NCBI GenBank assembly: GCA_028281325.1
Contig: JANQKC010000028.1
Span: forward strand, 122,506-186,505
Length of the DNA: 64,000 nt
DNA from: Alphaproteobacteria bacterium
Lineage (GTDB): Bacteria > Pseudomonadota > Alphaproteobacteria > UBA8366
Direction of reading: 5' to 3'
Under the pieces are notes generated by a model. It saw nothing but the letters and a program-made list of their open reading frames with translations, had not been told where the DNA came from and did not search any database. Below, one piece after another: positions 50,646-59,965 of the stretch. The number at the start of each line of letters is the position of its first letter. The stretch's first letter is position 1. Made by a program: the position numbers and the translations under genes.

Positions 50646-51908
50646 TTAAAGGCTGCGCAGCCGCGGCGCCGCGAAGAACACCACGATGCCGACCACGATC
50701 AGCATCGTGCCGTTGACCAGCAGCGCGTTGCCGACGCCGATCGCAACGGCCAGCGCGCCCATTTCCAGATGACCGAGCGGCGCCGATCCGATCGCCAGCG
50801 TCCAGGCCCCCATCGCGCGGCCCCGCAAGGCGTTGGGCACGCTGAGTTGCACCATGCTTTGCGTCAGCACGTCGGAGGCGGTGGCGAGCGCGGCGACAAC
50901 ACAGAGGGCCGCCATCGCCAAGACCAGATGATCGGCCGCTGACAGCAGCATCAGACCGCTGCCGAAGGCGAAGATGACGCCGATATACACCACGCCCCGG
51001 CGCGTCATCGATCCCATGCCCGCCAATGTCAGACCCGCGATGATGCCGCCGACCGAACGGGCCGCATGCATCATGCCCAGCCCCTCCGCGCCGAGGTCGA
51101 AACGCACCGTGGCCAGTTCCGGCAAGGCGGTGGCGAAGGAGAATCCGAACACCTCGACCGACGCGGTCACCAGGACCAGCATCAATAGTACGCGGTTGTT
51201 CCTCAGTTCGCCGAGATACTCCCGGACATTCTGGGCGATCGGCGCACGGACCTTTTCGGCCGCTTTTCCCGCCGTCTCAAGCCGGCAGAACAGCAGGAAC
51301 GCGACCCCGTGACAGGCGGCCAAGGTCAGGATCGCAGCGGGCGCGCCGACCTGCTCCATCACGAATCCCGAGGCGAGCGCGCCGATAAGCTGGCCGAACC
51401 GGGAGCCCAGGTTCAATAGACCGAGGCCCGCGACCACCTGATCGCCGCCGACGATATCGTAGGCATAACTGAAACGGGTCGGATGGTGCAGCGCCCGAAA
51501 GCAGCCGGCAAACAACGCGAAGCTCAGGATCAGCCAAAGCTCGACGAAACCGGCGGCGATCGTCGCGGCAAGAGCGCAGGCATTCGCGATGACGCACAAC
51601 TCGACACGGCGCAGCAGGTGCCGCCGGTCCATCCAGTCCGAGATCGCGCCGGACAGCAACCCGAACACGAACATCGGCAGGAAGTAAACGGCCATCAGCG
51701 CGCCGACCCAGGCGCTCGAGTCCGTAATCTGAAACACCAGAAGACCGAGAACGACCTGTTCGCCGCTGGTGCCGAGTTGGTTCAGGCCGGCCCCGGCCCA
51801 GAACCGCCGGTAATCCGCGAGACGGAAAGCCGGATTCCGCAGGATGGGCAGCCGGCCGAGCCGCGCCGCAAAACCGCTCTCCGGCGGTTCCGGATTATCC
51901 TGTGTCAC
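50646..51908 (-). CDS. MFS transporter, EntS/MFS_3-like
   Basis: A 420-residue twelve-helix transporter of the enterobactin-exporter-like group. It has YRRFWAGAGLNQLGTSGEQV near the N-terminus, FGLLSGAISDWMDRRHLLR (motif A), RALHHPTRFSYAYDIVGGDQ and, in the C-terminal half, SDVLTQSMVQLSVPNALRGRAMGAW. The latter two are typical of MFS_3. No siderophore synthesis gene is nearby. It lies upstream of, and in the same direction as, the Bcr-type exporter but is separated by the plus-strand hypothetical gene. Confidence 0.88.
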   Translation of the reverse strand: MTQDNPEPPESGFAARLGRLPILRNPAFRLADYRRFWAGAGLNQLGTSGEQVVLGLLVFQITDSSAWVGALMAVYFLPMFVFGLLSGAISDWMDRRHLLRRVELCVIANACALAATIAAGFVELWLILSFALFAGCFRALHHPTRFSYAYDIVGGDQVVAGLGLLNLGSRFGQLIGALASGFVMEQVGAPAAILTLAACHGVAFLLFCRLETAGKAAEKVRAPIAQNVREYLGELRNNRVLLMLVLVTASVEVFGFSFATALPELATVRFDLGAEGLGMMHAARSVGGIIAGLTLAGMGSMTRRGVVYIGVIFAFGSGLMLLSAADHLVLAMAALCVVAALATASDVLTQSMVQLSVPNALRGRAMGAWTLAIGSAPLGHLEMGALAVAIGVGNALLVNGTMLIVVGIVVFFAAPRLRSL

Positions 51909-51960
51909 CCGATGCCCTCATGCCCCAAGTTGAGACGAACCGGCGTCCCACGAAGCGCGG

Positions 51961-52401
51961 CTAACCGTTCATGCGTGCCGTATAATCCCAACTCATCAGC
52001 CGGACCGGCTCGATCCGAATGGCGACCTCACCGGCGCTGCGCGCCATCAGCCAACGGGAAAACGACGTTTCCTCCGGCCCGAGATAGCGCTCGATGAGCG
52101 CCTGCAGTTCCACAACGCCGTCATACCGGTCGAGGGTCGCTTTTCCTTGCCCGCGCACACCGCGATAGGGCGGCGCATCGCCGGCGATCTCGAAGCCGCA
52201 ACGATTGTCCTGCGCCAGCAACGCAACGATACGCGACTGCGGGTTGGACGCACACCAGAGCGCGCCGTCCCGCCAGCGAAACCACAATGAAAGGACCACC
52301 GGCCAGCCGCTCCCACCGAGCGCCGACAGGCGCATCGGAATGACGGCGCTTGTCAGATACCGGTCAATGTCAGCTTCCGACCAGGGTCCCTTGATCTTCA
52401 T
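51961..52401 (-). CDS. pyridoxamine-5'-phosphate-oxidase-like (PPOX) flavin-binding protein
   Basis: A 146-residue split-barrel protein: VIPMRLSALGGSGWPVVLSLW (first strands), ALWCASNPQSRIVALLAQDN and CGFEIAGDAPPYRGVRGQGK (the FMN- or F420-binding strands), ending in IRIEPVRLMSWDYTARM. The VRGQGKA segment is typical of this family. The cofactor could be FMN, F420 or heme. It follows the SDR gene by 7 nt in the same direction, so the two may be functionally linked. Confidence 0.82.
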   Translation of the reverse strand: MKIKGPWSEADIDRYLTSAVIPMRLSALGGSGWPVVLSLWFRWRDGALWCASNPQSRIVALLAQDNRCGFEIAGDAPPYRGVRGQGKATLDRYDGVVELQALIERYLGPEETSFSRWLMARSAGEVAIRIEPVRLMSWDYTARMNG

Positions 52402-52408
52402 TGCGGTG

Positions 52409-53197
52409 TTAGACGACCGGGCTCATGCCGCCGTCCACATTGATGGCGACGCCGTTGATATACGAGCCGGCGTCCGAGCACAGGAAACACGCCATGTTCG
52501 CGAATTCCTCGGCGGTGCCGAGACGCCCCATCGGCAGCTTCAGGTCCTTCGCCATATCGTCCAGGTAGGACTCGTAACTCTCGGATTTGTCGGTCGCTTC
52601 CCAGCGATTCCGCCACTGGTCGCTTTCGATCCGCCCGACCAGAAGCCCGTTGACCAGCACGTTATGCGGCGCGCCTTCGCCCGCCATCGCCTTGGTCAGC
52701 GCCATGCCCGCCGCGCGGGAGACGGCCGTCGGCGCACCGCCCGCAGGCGGCGCCTTCGCGCCGGTGTTCAGCACATTGATGATGCGGCCCCATTTGCGCT
52801 CGCACATGCCCGGGAAGGTCAGGCGCATCGTCCGAATCGCGCCGAACAGCTTGAGTTCCAAATCCTCGCGCCACAACTCATCGGTAATCTCGACGAACGG
52901 CATGCGGCGGGACGTGCCCGCGTTGTTGATCAGAATGTCGATGGGCCCGAGTTCCTTTTCGCAGGTCGCGACGAGCCGCTCGATATCCTCCGCCTTGCCG
53001 GCATCGGCCGGGCACGCGAGGACCTTACCACTGCCGGCGGCGTCGACCTCGGCGCGGGTTTCCTCGCACACGTCCGCGCGCCGACCGGTCACGCACACAT
53101 GCGCGCCGGATTCGGCGAATTTCAGCGCCATCGCCCGGCCCAAGCCCCGGCTGCTGCCGGTGATCAGCGCCACACGTCCATCCATTCTGCAATCCAT
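52409..53197 (-). CDS. SDR-family protein lacking the YxxxK catalytic pair
   Basis: A 262-residue Rossmann-fold SDR with an intact cofactor motif TGSSRGLG (13-20), NNAG (91-94) and the C-terminal FLCSDAGSYINGVAINVDGG. In place of the catalytic Ser-Tyr-Lys it reads NVLNTGAK (Asn144/Thr145 for Ser) and PTAVSRAAGM (Thr157 for Tyr, Arg161 for Lys). Standard hydride transfer to a carbonyl by the Tyr/Lys route is therefore unlikely. SDRs with S-RAAG in this region exist in my memory as a divergent group of unknown role. AAGGA precedes the ATG. Next to a PPOX gene. Confidence 0.87.
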   Translation of the reverse strand: MDCRMDGRVALITGSSRGLGRAMALKFAESGAHVCVTGRRADVCEETRAEVDAAGSGKVLACPADAGKAEDIERLVATCEKELGPIDILINNAGTSRRMPFVEITDELWREDLELKLFGAIRTMRLTFPGMCERKWGRIINVLNTGAKAPPAGGAPTAVSRAAGMALTKAMAGEGAPHNVLVNGLLVGRIESDQWRNRWEATDKSESYESYLDDMAKDLKLPMGRLGTAEEFANMACFLCSDAGSYINGVAINVDGGMSPVV

Positions 53198-53257
53198 CTT
53201 GCGTCCTTCCTTCTTGTTATGCGTTCGGTGTCTCGATTGGCCCGGTTGATGCCGGGG

Positions 53258-53611
53258 TTACGATGTCTTCATGCGTATCCAGTCCTGCTGCTCCGCCTTG
53301 AACCCGACGGCGTAGTCGCCGTCGAGATCGAATACGGGCCGTTTGATCAACGTCGGGTTGGCCAGCATCAACGCTTCGGCCGATGGTGCGTCGACATTCT
53401 GCTTGTCGCTGTCGGGAAGCTTGCGCCACGTGGTCCCGCGACGGTTCAGAAGCGATTCCCACCCCACCGCCGCCAACCAGCGTTGCAGCGCCGTCTGATC
53501 GAGACCGTCGACGCGAAAATCGTGAAACCGCGCGTCGACGCCCTCCGCCTCAAGCCATTTCAGCGCTTTTCGGCACGTGTCGCAATTCTTGATGCCATAT
53601 ACGGTAATCAT
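53258..53611 (-). CDS. ArsC/Spx/YffB-like thioredoxin-fold protein
   Basis: A 117-residue thioredoxin-fold protein: MITVYGIKNCDTCRKALKWL with a CDTC motif (Cys10, Cys13), a helical insertion (LLNRRGTTWRKL) and the conserved LIKRPVFDLDGDYAVGF end, the RP--- cis-Pro segment. This pattern fits the YffB/Spx subgroup; arsenate reductases have a CX5R anion loop, not seen here. The start is ATG 53611 behind GGTGGGGAT. It acts alone; function unknown, perhaps glutathione-dependent. Confidence 0.85.
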   Translation of the reverse strand: MITVYGIKNCDTCRKALKWLEAEGVDARFHDFRVDGLDQTALQRWLAAVGWESLLNRRGTTWRKLPDSDKQNVDAPSAEALMLANPTLIKRPVFDLDGDYAVGFKAEQQDWIRMKTS

Positions 53612-53781
53612 ATCCCCACCCTGTTGTCGGCTCGTGGCCAGAAATCTCCGTAGCCCGAAGGTATCGCGTGAGCGCTCGCCGCAACAGACTGAAATCACCG
53701 GCAAAAGTTTCCGGCAATTTTCAAGAACATCCCCTAAATGCTGGATATTGTTAATTTTTAGGGAACGGATGCGACCGTAGC

Positions 53782-55770
53782 ATGGAGTCGAAAGAAACAG
53801 AGAATGCGCATCGCAGCCCGACCATGACACGATTCGCGAACCAACACTTTATCCTGAGCGCGCTGGCGACCATAGCATTGACGACGTTGGGCGCGTTCTT
53901 TCTCCCCTATAGCTTCTCGTTTCCCCGCACCGTCGAATATTGGGCCGAAGACGCCCGGCGCGCCCTGATGCCCCGCGCCGAACCGCGGGATGCCCGAATC
54001 GTCGTGATCGCGATCGATGAAAAAACGGTCAGCGGTTTTCCCTATCGCCGCCCAATCGACCGCGGCCTGCTCGCCGACCTGCTTGAGACACTGTCGGTGT
54101 CGGGCCCGCAAGCGATCGGCCTCTACCTACCGCTCACCGAGGCGACCGAGCCCGATAAGGATCGCCGACTCTTCACCATCATGCGGTCCTTGCCGGTGCC
54201 CCTTGTCGTCGCCACCGCGGCGCCCGACGAGGCTTTGACGCCACAACAGCGGGATTTCGAGCGGCACTACACGCACGGGCTTCGGTCCGGCCTCGCCCTG
54301 CTCGGCAAGGACGGCTGGGGCGGCGCGGTTCGCAGCATGACGCCCGGCACATCGGTCGACGGTGTGTGGAACGCCAGTTTCACAGCAAAGCTGGCCGAGG
54401 TACTGAACCTGTCCCGCGCGGACCGCCGGCGGCTCGCTTATCATGGCGTGCCCAACTTGGGCGCACGGCCTTTCCTGACCATCCCGGCGCATAAGGCCGT
54501 CGACCTGCCGGCGAAATGGTTCGCCGACAAGGTCGTGCTGATCGGACTCGACCTCAACGGCCGGGACCGGCATCGCGTCCCCGGCGGATGGCTCCATGCG
54601 CCGCCGGAAGACCGCATGCCCGGCGTGCAGGTCCAGGCGCATGCGGTATCGCAGTTGCTGGAAGCCCGGCACCTGCCCCGATCCAAAGAATTGACCGTCC
54701 TGTTGGTGGCTTTCGCCCTCTGCACCTTCGGCAGTCTGCTGGCCTTGATCACCGTTGGGCCGATTGCCCGGGTCGGCGCGATCGTCGGCACGGTTTTAGG
54801 CTTCGTGGTCTTCTCGCTCGCGGTGTTCCAGTGGACGCGCGCCGCAATACCCGTGGCGATGCCAATCCTGGGATGCCTTGCAGCATATGCCCTCACGCGC
54901 GCGGCGGTGCAACGATTCGCGCAGGACAAACGGGATTCCCTGCGCACGGCGTTTGCCGCCGTCGCGTCCGCCGACGTCGCACGGCAAATCGCCCAGGCAT
55001 CGGACACCGTCACGTTGGACGGCGAAACCCGCGCCGTGACCATCCTGGTCGCGCGGCACGCCGATTTCGCGTCCCTCGCGGACTCCCTGCCGCCGACCGA
55101 ACTCGTCTCCGTACAAAGCGCGTATACCGCGGGAATCGGGAATGCGGTGAAGGCCCATGGAGGCATCCTGCAACGGATCGACGCGGACAAGGTCGTCGCC
55201 CTATTCGGCGCGCCGCTCCACCAGGGCGATGCGCCGAGCCAAGCCGTCCGATGCGCTTTGGAAATCGACACTTTTGCCGAAGGGTATCGGGAACGGCGCA
55301 TGACCAACGCCGGCAGGATCGGCGAAACCCTGATCGGCGTGCATAGCGGGGATTCCCTGGTCGGTAATTTCGGCGGGGACGCCGCTTTCGCTTACGGCGC
55401 CTACGGCGAGGCCGTCGAGCAGGCCGACCGCCTCGCGCTGGCCAACGCCGAACTCGGCACACGCATTTGCGCCAGCGCCGCGACGGCGCGCGCGGCGACC
55501 GACGTCATCTTCCGTCCGGTCGGCCGTCTGCGATGGCCCGGGATTGCGGATTCGGTCGAAGCGCTCGAACCGCTTCCGGAGAGCCAGAGCGACACGTCGG
55601 AACTGGAGGCCTATATCCGCGCCTTCAGGCTGATCCAACGGGAAGACGCCATTGCGACCGAGGAAATCGCCCGCGCGGCGGCGATCGCCCCGAAGGACCC
55701 TCTGTGCCGCCTGTACAGTCAACGCCTCTCGCAAGGCTTGCCCGGTACCGTTATTGCGCTGAACGGATAG
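53782..55770 (+). CDS. CHASE2-domain protein with degenerate class III cyclase domain
   Basis: A 662-residue membrane sensor. A membrane anchor (about 23-41) is followed by a periplasmic CHASE2 domain (about 45-300, with ARIVVIAIDEKTV and WFADKVVLIGLDL), three membrane helices (303-374) and a cytosolic class III nucleotide cyclase-like domain (about 395-600). In the cyclase domain the first metal Asp is replaced (ILVARHADF, Arg425), the purine-specifying Lys is Arg465, the second Asp is kept (Asp469 in DADKVVALFG), and the transition-state Asn is Glu546, while Arg550 remains. It is probably catalytically dead or strongly altered. Start: ATG 53782, weak ribosome site. Its stop abuts that of the convergent TauD-like gene. 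Confidence 0.87.
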   Translation: MESKETENAHRSPTMTRFANQHFILSALATIALTTLGAFFLPYSFSFPRTVEYWAEDARRALMPRAEPRDARIVVIAIDEKTVSGFPYRRPIDRGLLADLLETLSVSGPQAIGLYLPLTEATEPDKDRRLFTIMRSLPVPLVVATAAPDEALTPQQRDFERHYTHGLRSGLALLGKDGWGGAVRSMTPGTSVDGVWNASFTAKLAEVLNLSRADRRRLAYHGVPNLGARPFLTIPAHKAVDLPAKWFADKVVLIGLDLNGRDRHRVPGGWLHAPPEDRMPGVQVQAHAVSQLLEARHLPRSKELTVLLVAFALCTFGSLLALITVGPIARVGAIVGTVLGFVVFSLAVFQWTRAAIPVAMPILGCLAAYALTRAAVQRFAQDKRDSLRTAFAAVASADVARQIAQASDTVTLDGETRAVTILVARHADFASLADSLPPTELVSVQSAYTAGIGNAVKAHGGILQRIDADKVVALFGAPLHQGDAPSQAVRCALEIDTFAEGYRERRMTNAGRIGETLIGVHSGDSLVGNFGGDAAFAYGAYGEAVEQADRLALANAELGTRICASAATARAATDVIFRPVGRLRWPGIADSVEALEPLPESQSDTSELEAYIRAFRLIQREDAIATEEIARAAAIAPKDPLCRLYSQRLSQGLPGTVIALNG

Positions 55771-56646
55771 CTAGTACGGCCGATCGCCCAGGATGACCGT
55801 TCGATGCATCAAGCGCCGGCCATTCGGATCGAAACCGTCCCGGCAATGCATGACGCAACGGTTATCCCACATGATCAGATCGTCCGGCTGCCATTGCTGC
55901 GCCCATTGAAAGGCCGGATTGCCCGTCGCGTGATCCCACAGTGCATCCAGCACCTCCTCGCTCTCGCCGACCGGCAGGCCGACGAGATAGGACCGCGCCC
56001 GGCGGCCCAGGTAGAGCGCCTTGCGGCCGGTTTCCGGATGGGTGCGGATGATCGGGTGCACCGCGCCGGGAATCTTCGTCACATCGTTGATTTCGACACC
56101 CTCCAGTCCCTTGCGCAATGCGCCGGAACTATTGTGCGTCTGGTCATGCTTGATCTGCCGACCTTCGATCACCGTGCGCAATTCGGCGGGTAACGCCTCC
56201 AGCGCGTCATACATGTTCAGGAATTTGGTGTCGCCGCCCGCCTCCGGCACTTCATACGCATGCAGCAGACTGCCGGTCGGCGGTTCCTCCAGGTAGGACA
56301 TGTCGGTGTGCCAGACGAGTTCGCTGTTGCCCAACGACCCGGTCGCTTTGCCGTCGATCTTGATGTTTGATATCCGGCTCATCTCCGGATACTCGGGCTT
56401 CCAGGCTTCCCCGGAAAAGCGCGTGTTCGGCGCGATGTCCAGCGGCCCGAACCGCCGCGCGAACGCCAAGTGTTCCGCATCGCCGAACTTTTGGCCCCGA
56501 ATGCGCAGGACCAGATGCTCCAGCCACGCGGCGCGCACCGCCGCGATGTCTTCGTCGCCCGCCGACCCAATGTCGAGATTGACGATGTCCGCGCCCAGCG
56601 CCGCGCCGGAGGGAACCACGTCGAGTTTGGATAAGGTTGCCGACAT
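55771..56646 (-). CDS. TauD/TfdA-family dioxygenase, second gene
   Basis: A 291-residue Fe(II)/2-oxoglutarate oxygenase. The iron ligands are His113 and Asp115 (VWHTDMSY) and His267 (CVMHCRDGF); Arg282 (LMHRTVIL) should bind 2-oxoglutarate. Substrate-side segments differ strongly from the gene at 4952-5863 (here LGADIVNLDIG and FGPLDIAPNTRF), so the substrates probably differ. It lies 6 nt after the PrpD gene in the same direction and is likely cotranscribed with it: oxygenase plus hydratase. Confidence 0.9.
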   Translation of the reverse strand: MSATLSKLDVVPSGAALGADIVNLDIGSAGDEDIAAVRAAWLEHLVLRIRGQKFGDAEHLAFARRFGPLDIAPNTRFSGEAWKPEYPEMSRISNIKIDGKATGSLGNSELVWHTDMSYLEEPPTGSLLHAYEVPEAGGDTKFLNMYDALEALPAELRTVIEGRQIKHDQTHNSSGALRKGLEGVEINDVTKIPGAVHPIIRTHPETGRKALYLGRRARSYLVGLPVGESEEVLDALWDHATGNPAFQWAQQWQPDDLIMWDNRCVMHCRDGFDPNGRRLMHRTVILGDRPY

Positions 56647-56652
56647 GATCCG

Positions 56653-58047
56653 TCACTCCGCCGCCGACGCCGCGGCGTCGCTGACGGTCTCGGTCGCCGC
56701 CGTGAAGGCGTTGACGTCGGACAACGCCACGAAGTTGTCGATCACGTCGTACAGGGCCGCGATGCGGTCCGCCGGCAAGACCAGCGCCGCGCAGTTCTCG
56801 AACTTGCCGCGCAGCTTGTCCATCGGCAGCGGGTCGACCGAGCCCCGGCCCCGCGCCTGTTTCACCCGTTCCGACAGCACCCGCCCGTCCATCAATTCCA
56901 CCCGGACCTCGGCGCCCAGATAGCCGTTGTCGTCGTTCAGCATCTCCGGATGCGGCGCGGCGTCGACCTTCTCCATGACCGCGCGAACATCTTTGTCGAG
57001 ATAGGCCGTATCGTCGAAATGCGGCAAGACGACCTTGCCGTGCATCAACGCCCGCGCCACCACGTATTGGACGCTGAACTTGGCGTCGAGGGGACTTTGC
57101 GGGTCCGGCCGATCGGTATGCGCCAAGCGGCGCGGATGGGTCCATGACTCGACACGCTTGACCATCTCGGGCGTCAGCCCTTCGCGCTCGACGAGGTTGA
57201 TCATCGCGTCCACCGCCGGATGCGTGCTGCCGCAACAGGGATATTGCTTAACCGCGATGGCGGGCTCGACGATGTCGAACGGTTTCATCCAATGCTCGAA
57301 AATCTTTTCGGGATGATAGTTGCCGGCCCCGTTGAAGACCTCGAAGAAGCCCTGCTTGTGCTCGAACGCCACCGGGCTGGAGGTGAACCCCTCCTTGGCC
57401 ATCATCGCGGCGAACAGCCCGTTGCGCGAGCAATGCCCCACATGCAGCGGTTTCACCATCGTGCCGAAGTTCGACTTCACGCCGGAGGCCAACGACACGG
57501 CGATCTGCAACGCGCCCGCCGTCGTCTCCGCGTCGAGGCCCATCAACTTGCAACAAGCGGCGGTCGAGCCGAAAACGCCCATCGTCGCCGTCGGATGCCA
57601 GCCTTTCTCGTAGTGATGGAAATGCACGCTACGGGCGATGCTGGTTTCCGTCTCGAAGCCGATGACATAGGCCAGGATCAGATCGCGGCCGCTCGCGCCA
57701 AGCTGCTCACCCAGAGCGATCAGCGCCGGCAGGATCGGCGCCGACGGGTGGCCGCCGATGGTGTTGTTGCAGTCGTCGAAATCCTGGGCGTGCGACGCGG
57801 TACCGTTGATAAGCGCCGCGTTCAACGGCGTGGTGCGCGCATTGGACCCGAAGATGAGGCTCGGCCCGGGCTGGTCGCGCCCGCCGACCACCACGTCGGC
57901 GATCTTGCCGCTGGGCTCGGTCGACCCGGCAAGGGTGCAGCCCGTGTAGTCGATCAGGCCGACCTTGGCCCAGTGCAACACCGCCTCATCCAAGTCCTCG
58001 ACGCGGGCCTTGACGATCAGCTCGGCGATATCAGCGGAAATGCCCAT
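56653..58047 (-). CDS. MmgE/PrpD-family hydratase/epimerase, copy 3
   Basis: A 464-residue PrpD-superfamily protein. Marks: IDYTGCTLAGSTEPSGKIAD, SHAQDFDDCNNTIGGHPSAP (active-site signature; Cys replaces Thr of DDTH and the His is shifted), WHPTATMGVFGSTAACC, GTMVKPLHVGHCSRNG and KQYPCCGSTHPAVDAM. The signature departs more from PrpD than in the other two copies. The ATG lies behind GGAG and is divergent from the serine hydrolase gene across 71 bp. Downstream comes the TauD-like gene. Confidence 0.88.
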   Translation of the reverse strand: MGISADIAELIVKARVEDLDEAVLHWAKVGLIDYTGCTLAGSTEPSGKIADVVVGGRDQPGPSLIFGSNARTTPLNAALINGTASHAQDFDDCNNTIGGHPSAPILPALIALGEQLGASGRDLILAYVIGFETETSIARSVHFHHYEKGWHPTATMGVFGSTAACCKLMGLDAETTAGALQIAVSLASGVKSNFGTMVKPLHVGHCSRNGLFAAMMAKEGFTSSPVAFEHKQGFFEVFNGAGNYHPEKIFEHWMKPFDIVEPAIAVKQYPCCGSTHPAVDAMINLVEREGLTPEMVKRVESWTHPRRLAHTDRPDPQSPLDAKFSVQYVVARALMHGKVVLPHFDDTAYLDKDVRAVMEKVDAAPHPEMLNDDNGYLGAEVRVELMDGRVLSERVKQARGRGSVDPLPMDKLRGKFENCAALVLPADRIAALYDVIDNFVALSDVNAFTAATETVSDAAASAAE

Positions 58048-58118
58048 ATTTTTCTCCTGCGCGGCGACGCTGTTTTTAGGGTTGCCCTACTATATCATGA
58101 TCCCGAATTGGAGGTTTC

Positions 58119-59960
58119 ATGACGGCATCACGGCTCTTTCGCGCGCTCTTGGCAGGCGTCTTGATCCAGCTCTCCGGCGCGGCGTGGGCGGCGGAGACGC
58201 GCCTGTCCGGCCTCGACGCCTATGTCGAGGCGGCCATGCGGGACTGGAAAACGCCCGGCCTCGCGCTGGCGATAATTAAGGACGGCAAGGTCGTCCTCGC
58301 CAAGGGCTACGGCCTACGCCGTCTCGGCGGCACGGAAGCGGTCGACGCGAACACCGTTTTCGCGGCCGCCTCGATCACCAAGACCTTTGCCTCGGCCGCC
58401 GTCGCGACGCTGGTCGCGGATGGAAAGATGCGGTGGGATGACCGCGTGATCGACCATCTACCGGATTTCCGGCTTCACGATTCTTACGCCACGCGGGACA
58501 TGCGGCTGCGCGACCTGCTGTCCCACCGCAGCGGCGCGCATCGGGGCGACATGATCTGGTATTACTCGGACTTCGACCGGGCCGAAGTGCTGCGACGCGC
58601 GCGGCATCTGGAACAAAAATCGCCGCTTCGATCCCATTTCGGCTATCAGAACCTCATGTTCACCGCCGCCGGCGAAGCGGTTGGCGCGGCGGCGGATACG
58701 ACCTGGGACAAGTTCGTCATGGATCGGTTCTTCAAACCGCTCGGCATGACCAACAGTTCGACATCCATCAGGGACCTGCCGCCCAACGCGGCGACCCCGC
58801 ATGCCCTTGTCGATGGCGAATACCGGCCGATCGATTGGCTCAACGTCGACAACATCGGCGCGGCGGGCTCGATCAATTCGAGCGCGGCGGATCTGGCGAA
58901 ATGGATCCAACTGCTGCTGGCGGACGGCAAACACGAAGGCCAATCCATTCTCCGCACGGAGGACATCGCCGAGATGCATCGGGCGCAGACCGTTATCGGT
59001 GTTTCCGAGACCCGGCGCGAGTATATTCCGCAATCCAACCTTCGGGCCTATGGCCTCGGTTGGTACATGCAGGACTATCGCGGCCGGAAAATGCTGTATC
59101 ACGGCGGACGGCTGGACGGCATGTCCGCGCATCTCGCGCTGATGCCCGACCTCGACCTCGGCATGGTGGCGTTGAGCAACCGCGGCCGGTCGAGCCTGCC
59201 CTCGGCACTGATGTATCGAATCTTCGACGCCTATCTCGACGCCCCGGCGACCGATTGGTCCGGCAAATTCCTGGAATGGAGCGAAACTCATCGAGCCAGC
59301 CGTAAGGAACGCCGCGCCGAGGCTCTGGCCGAGCAAAAAAGCGGTACCCGCCCCTCGATGCCGCTGTCCGGATATGTCGGGTTCTACGACAGCCCGATCT
59401 ACGGCCCTCTCGACGTCTGGCCGGACGGCGACGGGCTCGTGGTTACCCGGAATGACCGGGTGATCGGCGACCTCGGCCATTGGCATTACGACACCTTCAA
59501 CGCCGACTTCCGCACGCCTGCGCTACGCGATCGGTTGATCACCTTCCGCATCGGCAAACGGGGTAAGGTCGACGCGATGGAGGTCGAGTTCAGCGGAAAA
59601 TTTACCCGCACCGACCCGCCCTTGGAGTCCAATCTCGAAAAACCCGTGCCCGGCGACAAGAACGGCTTCGTGGGCACATGGATGGGGCGCTGGGACAATA
59701 AACAGCCGCATACGCTGGTCGTGGACTCGGTCGTCGGCGACACCGCCCAATCGATCTATGCCTGGGCGCCCTCGGACGCCCTTGACGCCCATAAGGGAGG
59801 ATCGAAAACGCTCTCCGGCACCGTCACGGACGGAACGCTCACGATAACGCCGTTCGACAACGTGACCGTGACATACACGCGCCGCGACGACCAAACGCTC
59901 GATGCGACCTACCGCAACGGCGACATCGATCGCCATGCGACGCTGCGTCGGATACGGTAG
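58119..59960 (+). CDS. exported beta-lactamase-family serine hydrolase
   Basis: A 613-residue protein with a signal peptide (LFRALLAGVLIQLSGAAWA, cleavage near residue 25), so periplasmic. The class C beta-lactamase / DD-peptidase fold (about 28-360) shows SITK (Ser85, Lys88), GYQN (Tyr176, Asn178) and YHGGRLDG (His328). A C-terminal region (about 375-613) has the SGYVGFYDSPIYGPLDVW block of DUF3471-type extensions and a final beta-rich stretch. Likely an esterase or D-aminopeptidase rather than an antibiotic-inactivating enzyme. GGAGG precedes the ATG. It leads an operon with the duplicated unknown protein and the M19 dipeptidase. Confidence 0.88.
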   Translation: MTASRLFRALLAGVLIQLSGAAWAAETRLSGLDAYVEAAMRDWKTPGLALAIIKDGKVVLAKGYGLRRLGGTEAVDANTVFAAASITKTFASAAVATLVADGKMRWDDRVIDHLPDFRLHDSYATRDMRLRDLLSHRSGAHRGDMIWYYSDFDRAEVLRRARHLEQKSPLRSHFGYQNLMFTAAGEAVGAAADTTWDKFVMDRFFKPLGMTNSSTSIRDLPPNAATPHALVDGEYRPIDWLNVDNIGAAGSINSSAADLAKWIQLLLADGKHEGQSILRTEDIAEMHRAQTVIGVSETRREYIPQSNLRAYGLGWYMQDYRGRKMLYHGGRLDGMSAHLALMPDLDLGMVALSNRGRSSLPSALMYRIFDAYLDAPATDWSGKFLEWSETHRASRKERRAEALAEQKSGTRPSMPLSGYVGFYDSPIYGPLDVWPDGDGLVVTRNDRVIGDLGHWHYDTFNADFRTPALRDRLITFRIGKRGKVDAMEVEFSGKFTRTDPPLESNLEKPVPGDKNGFVGTWMGRWDNKQPHTLVVDSVVGDTAQSIYAWAPSDALDAHKGGSKTLSGTVTDGTLTITPFDNVTVTYTRRDDQTLDATYRNGDIDRHATLRRIR

Positions 59961-59965
59961 CCGCC

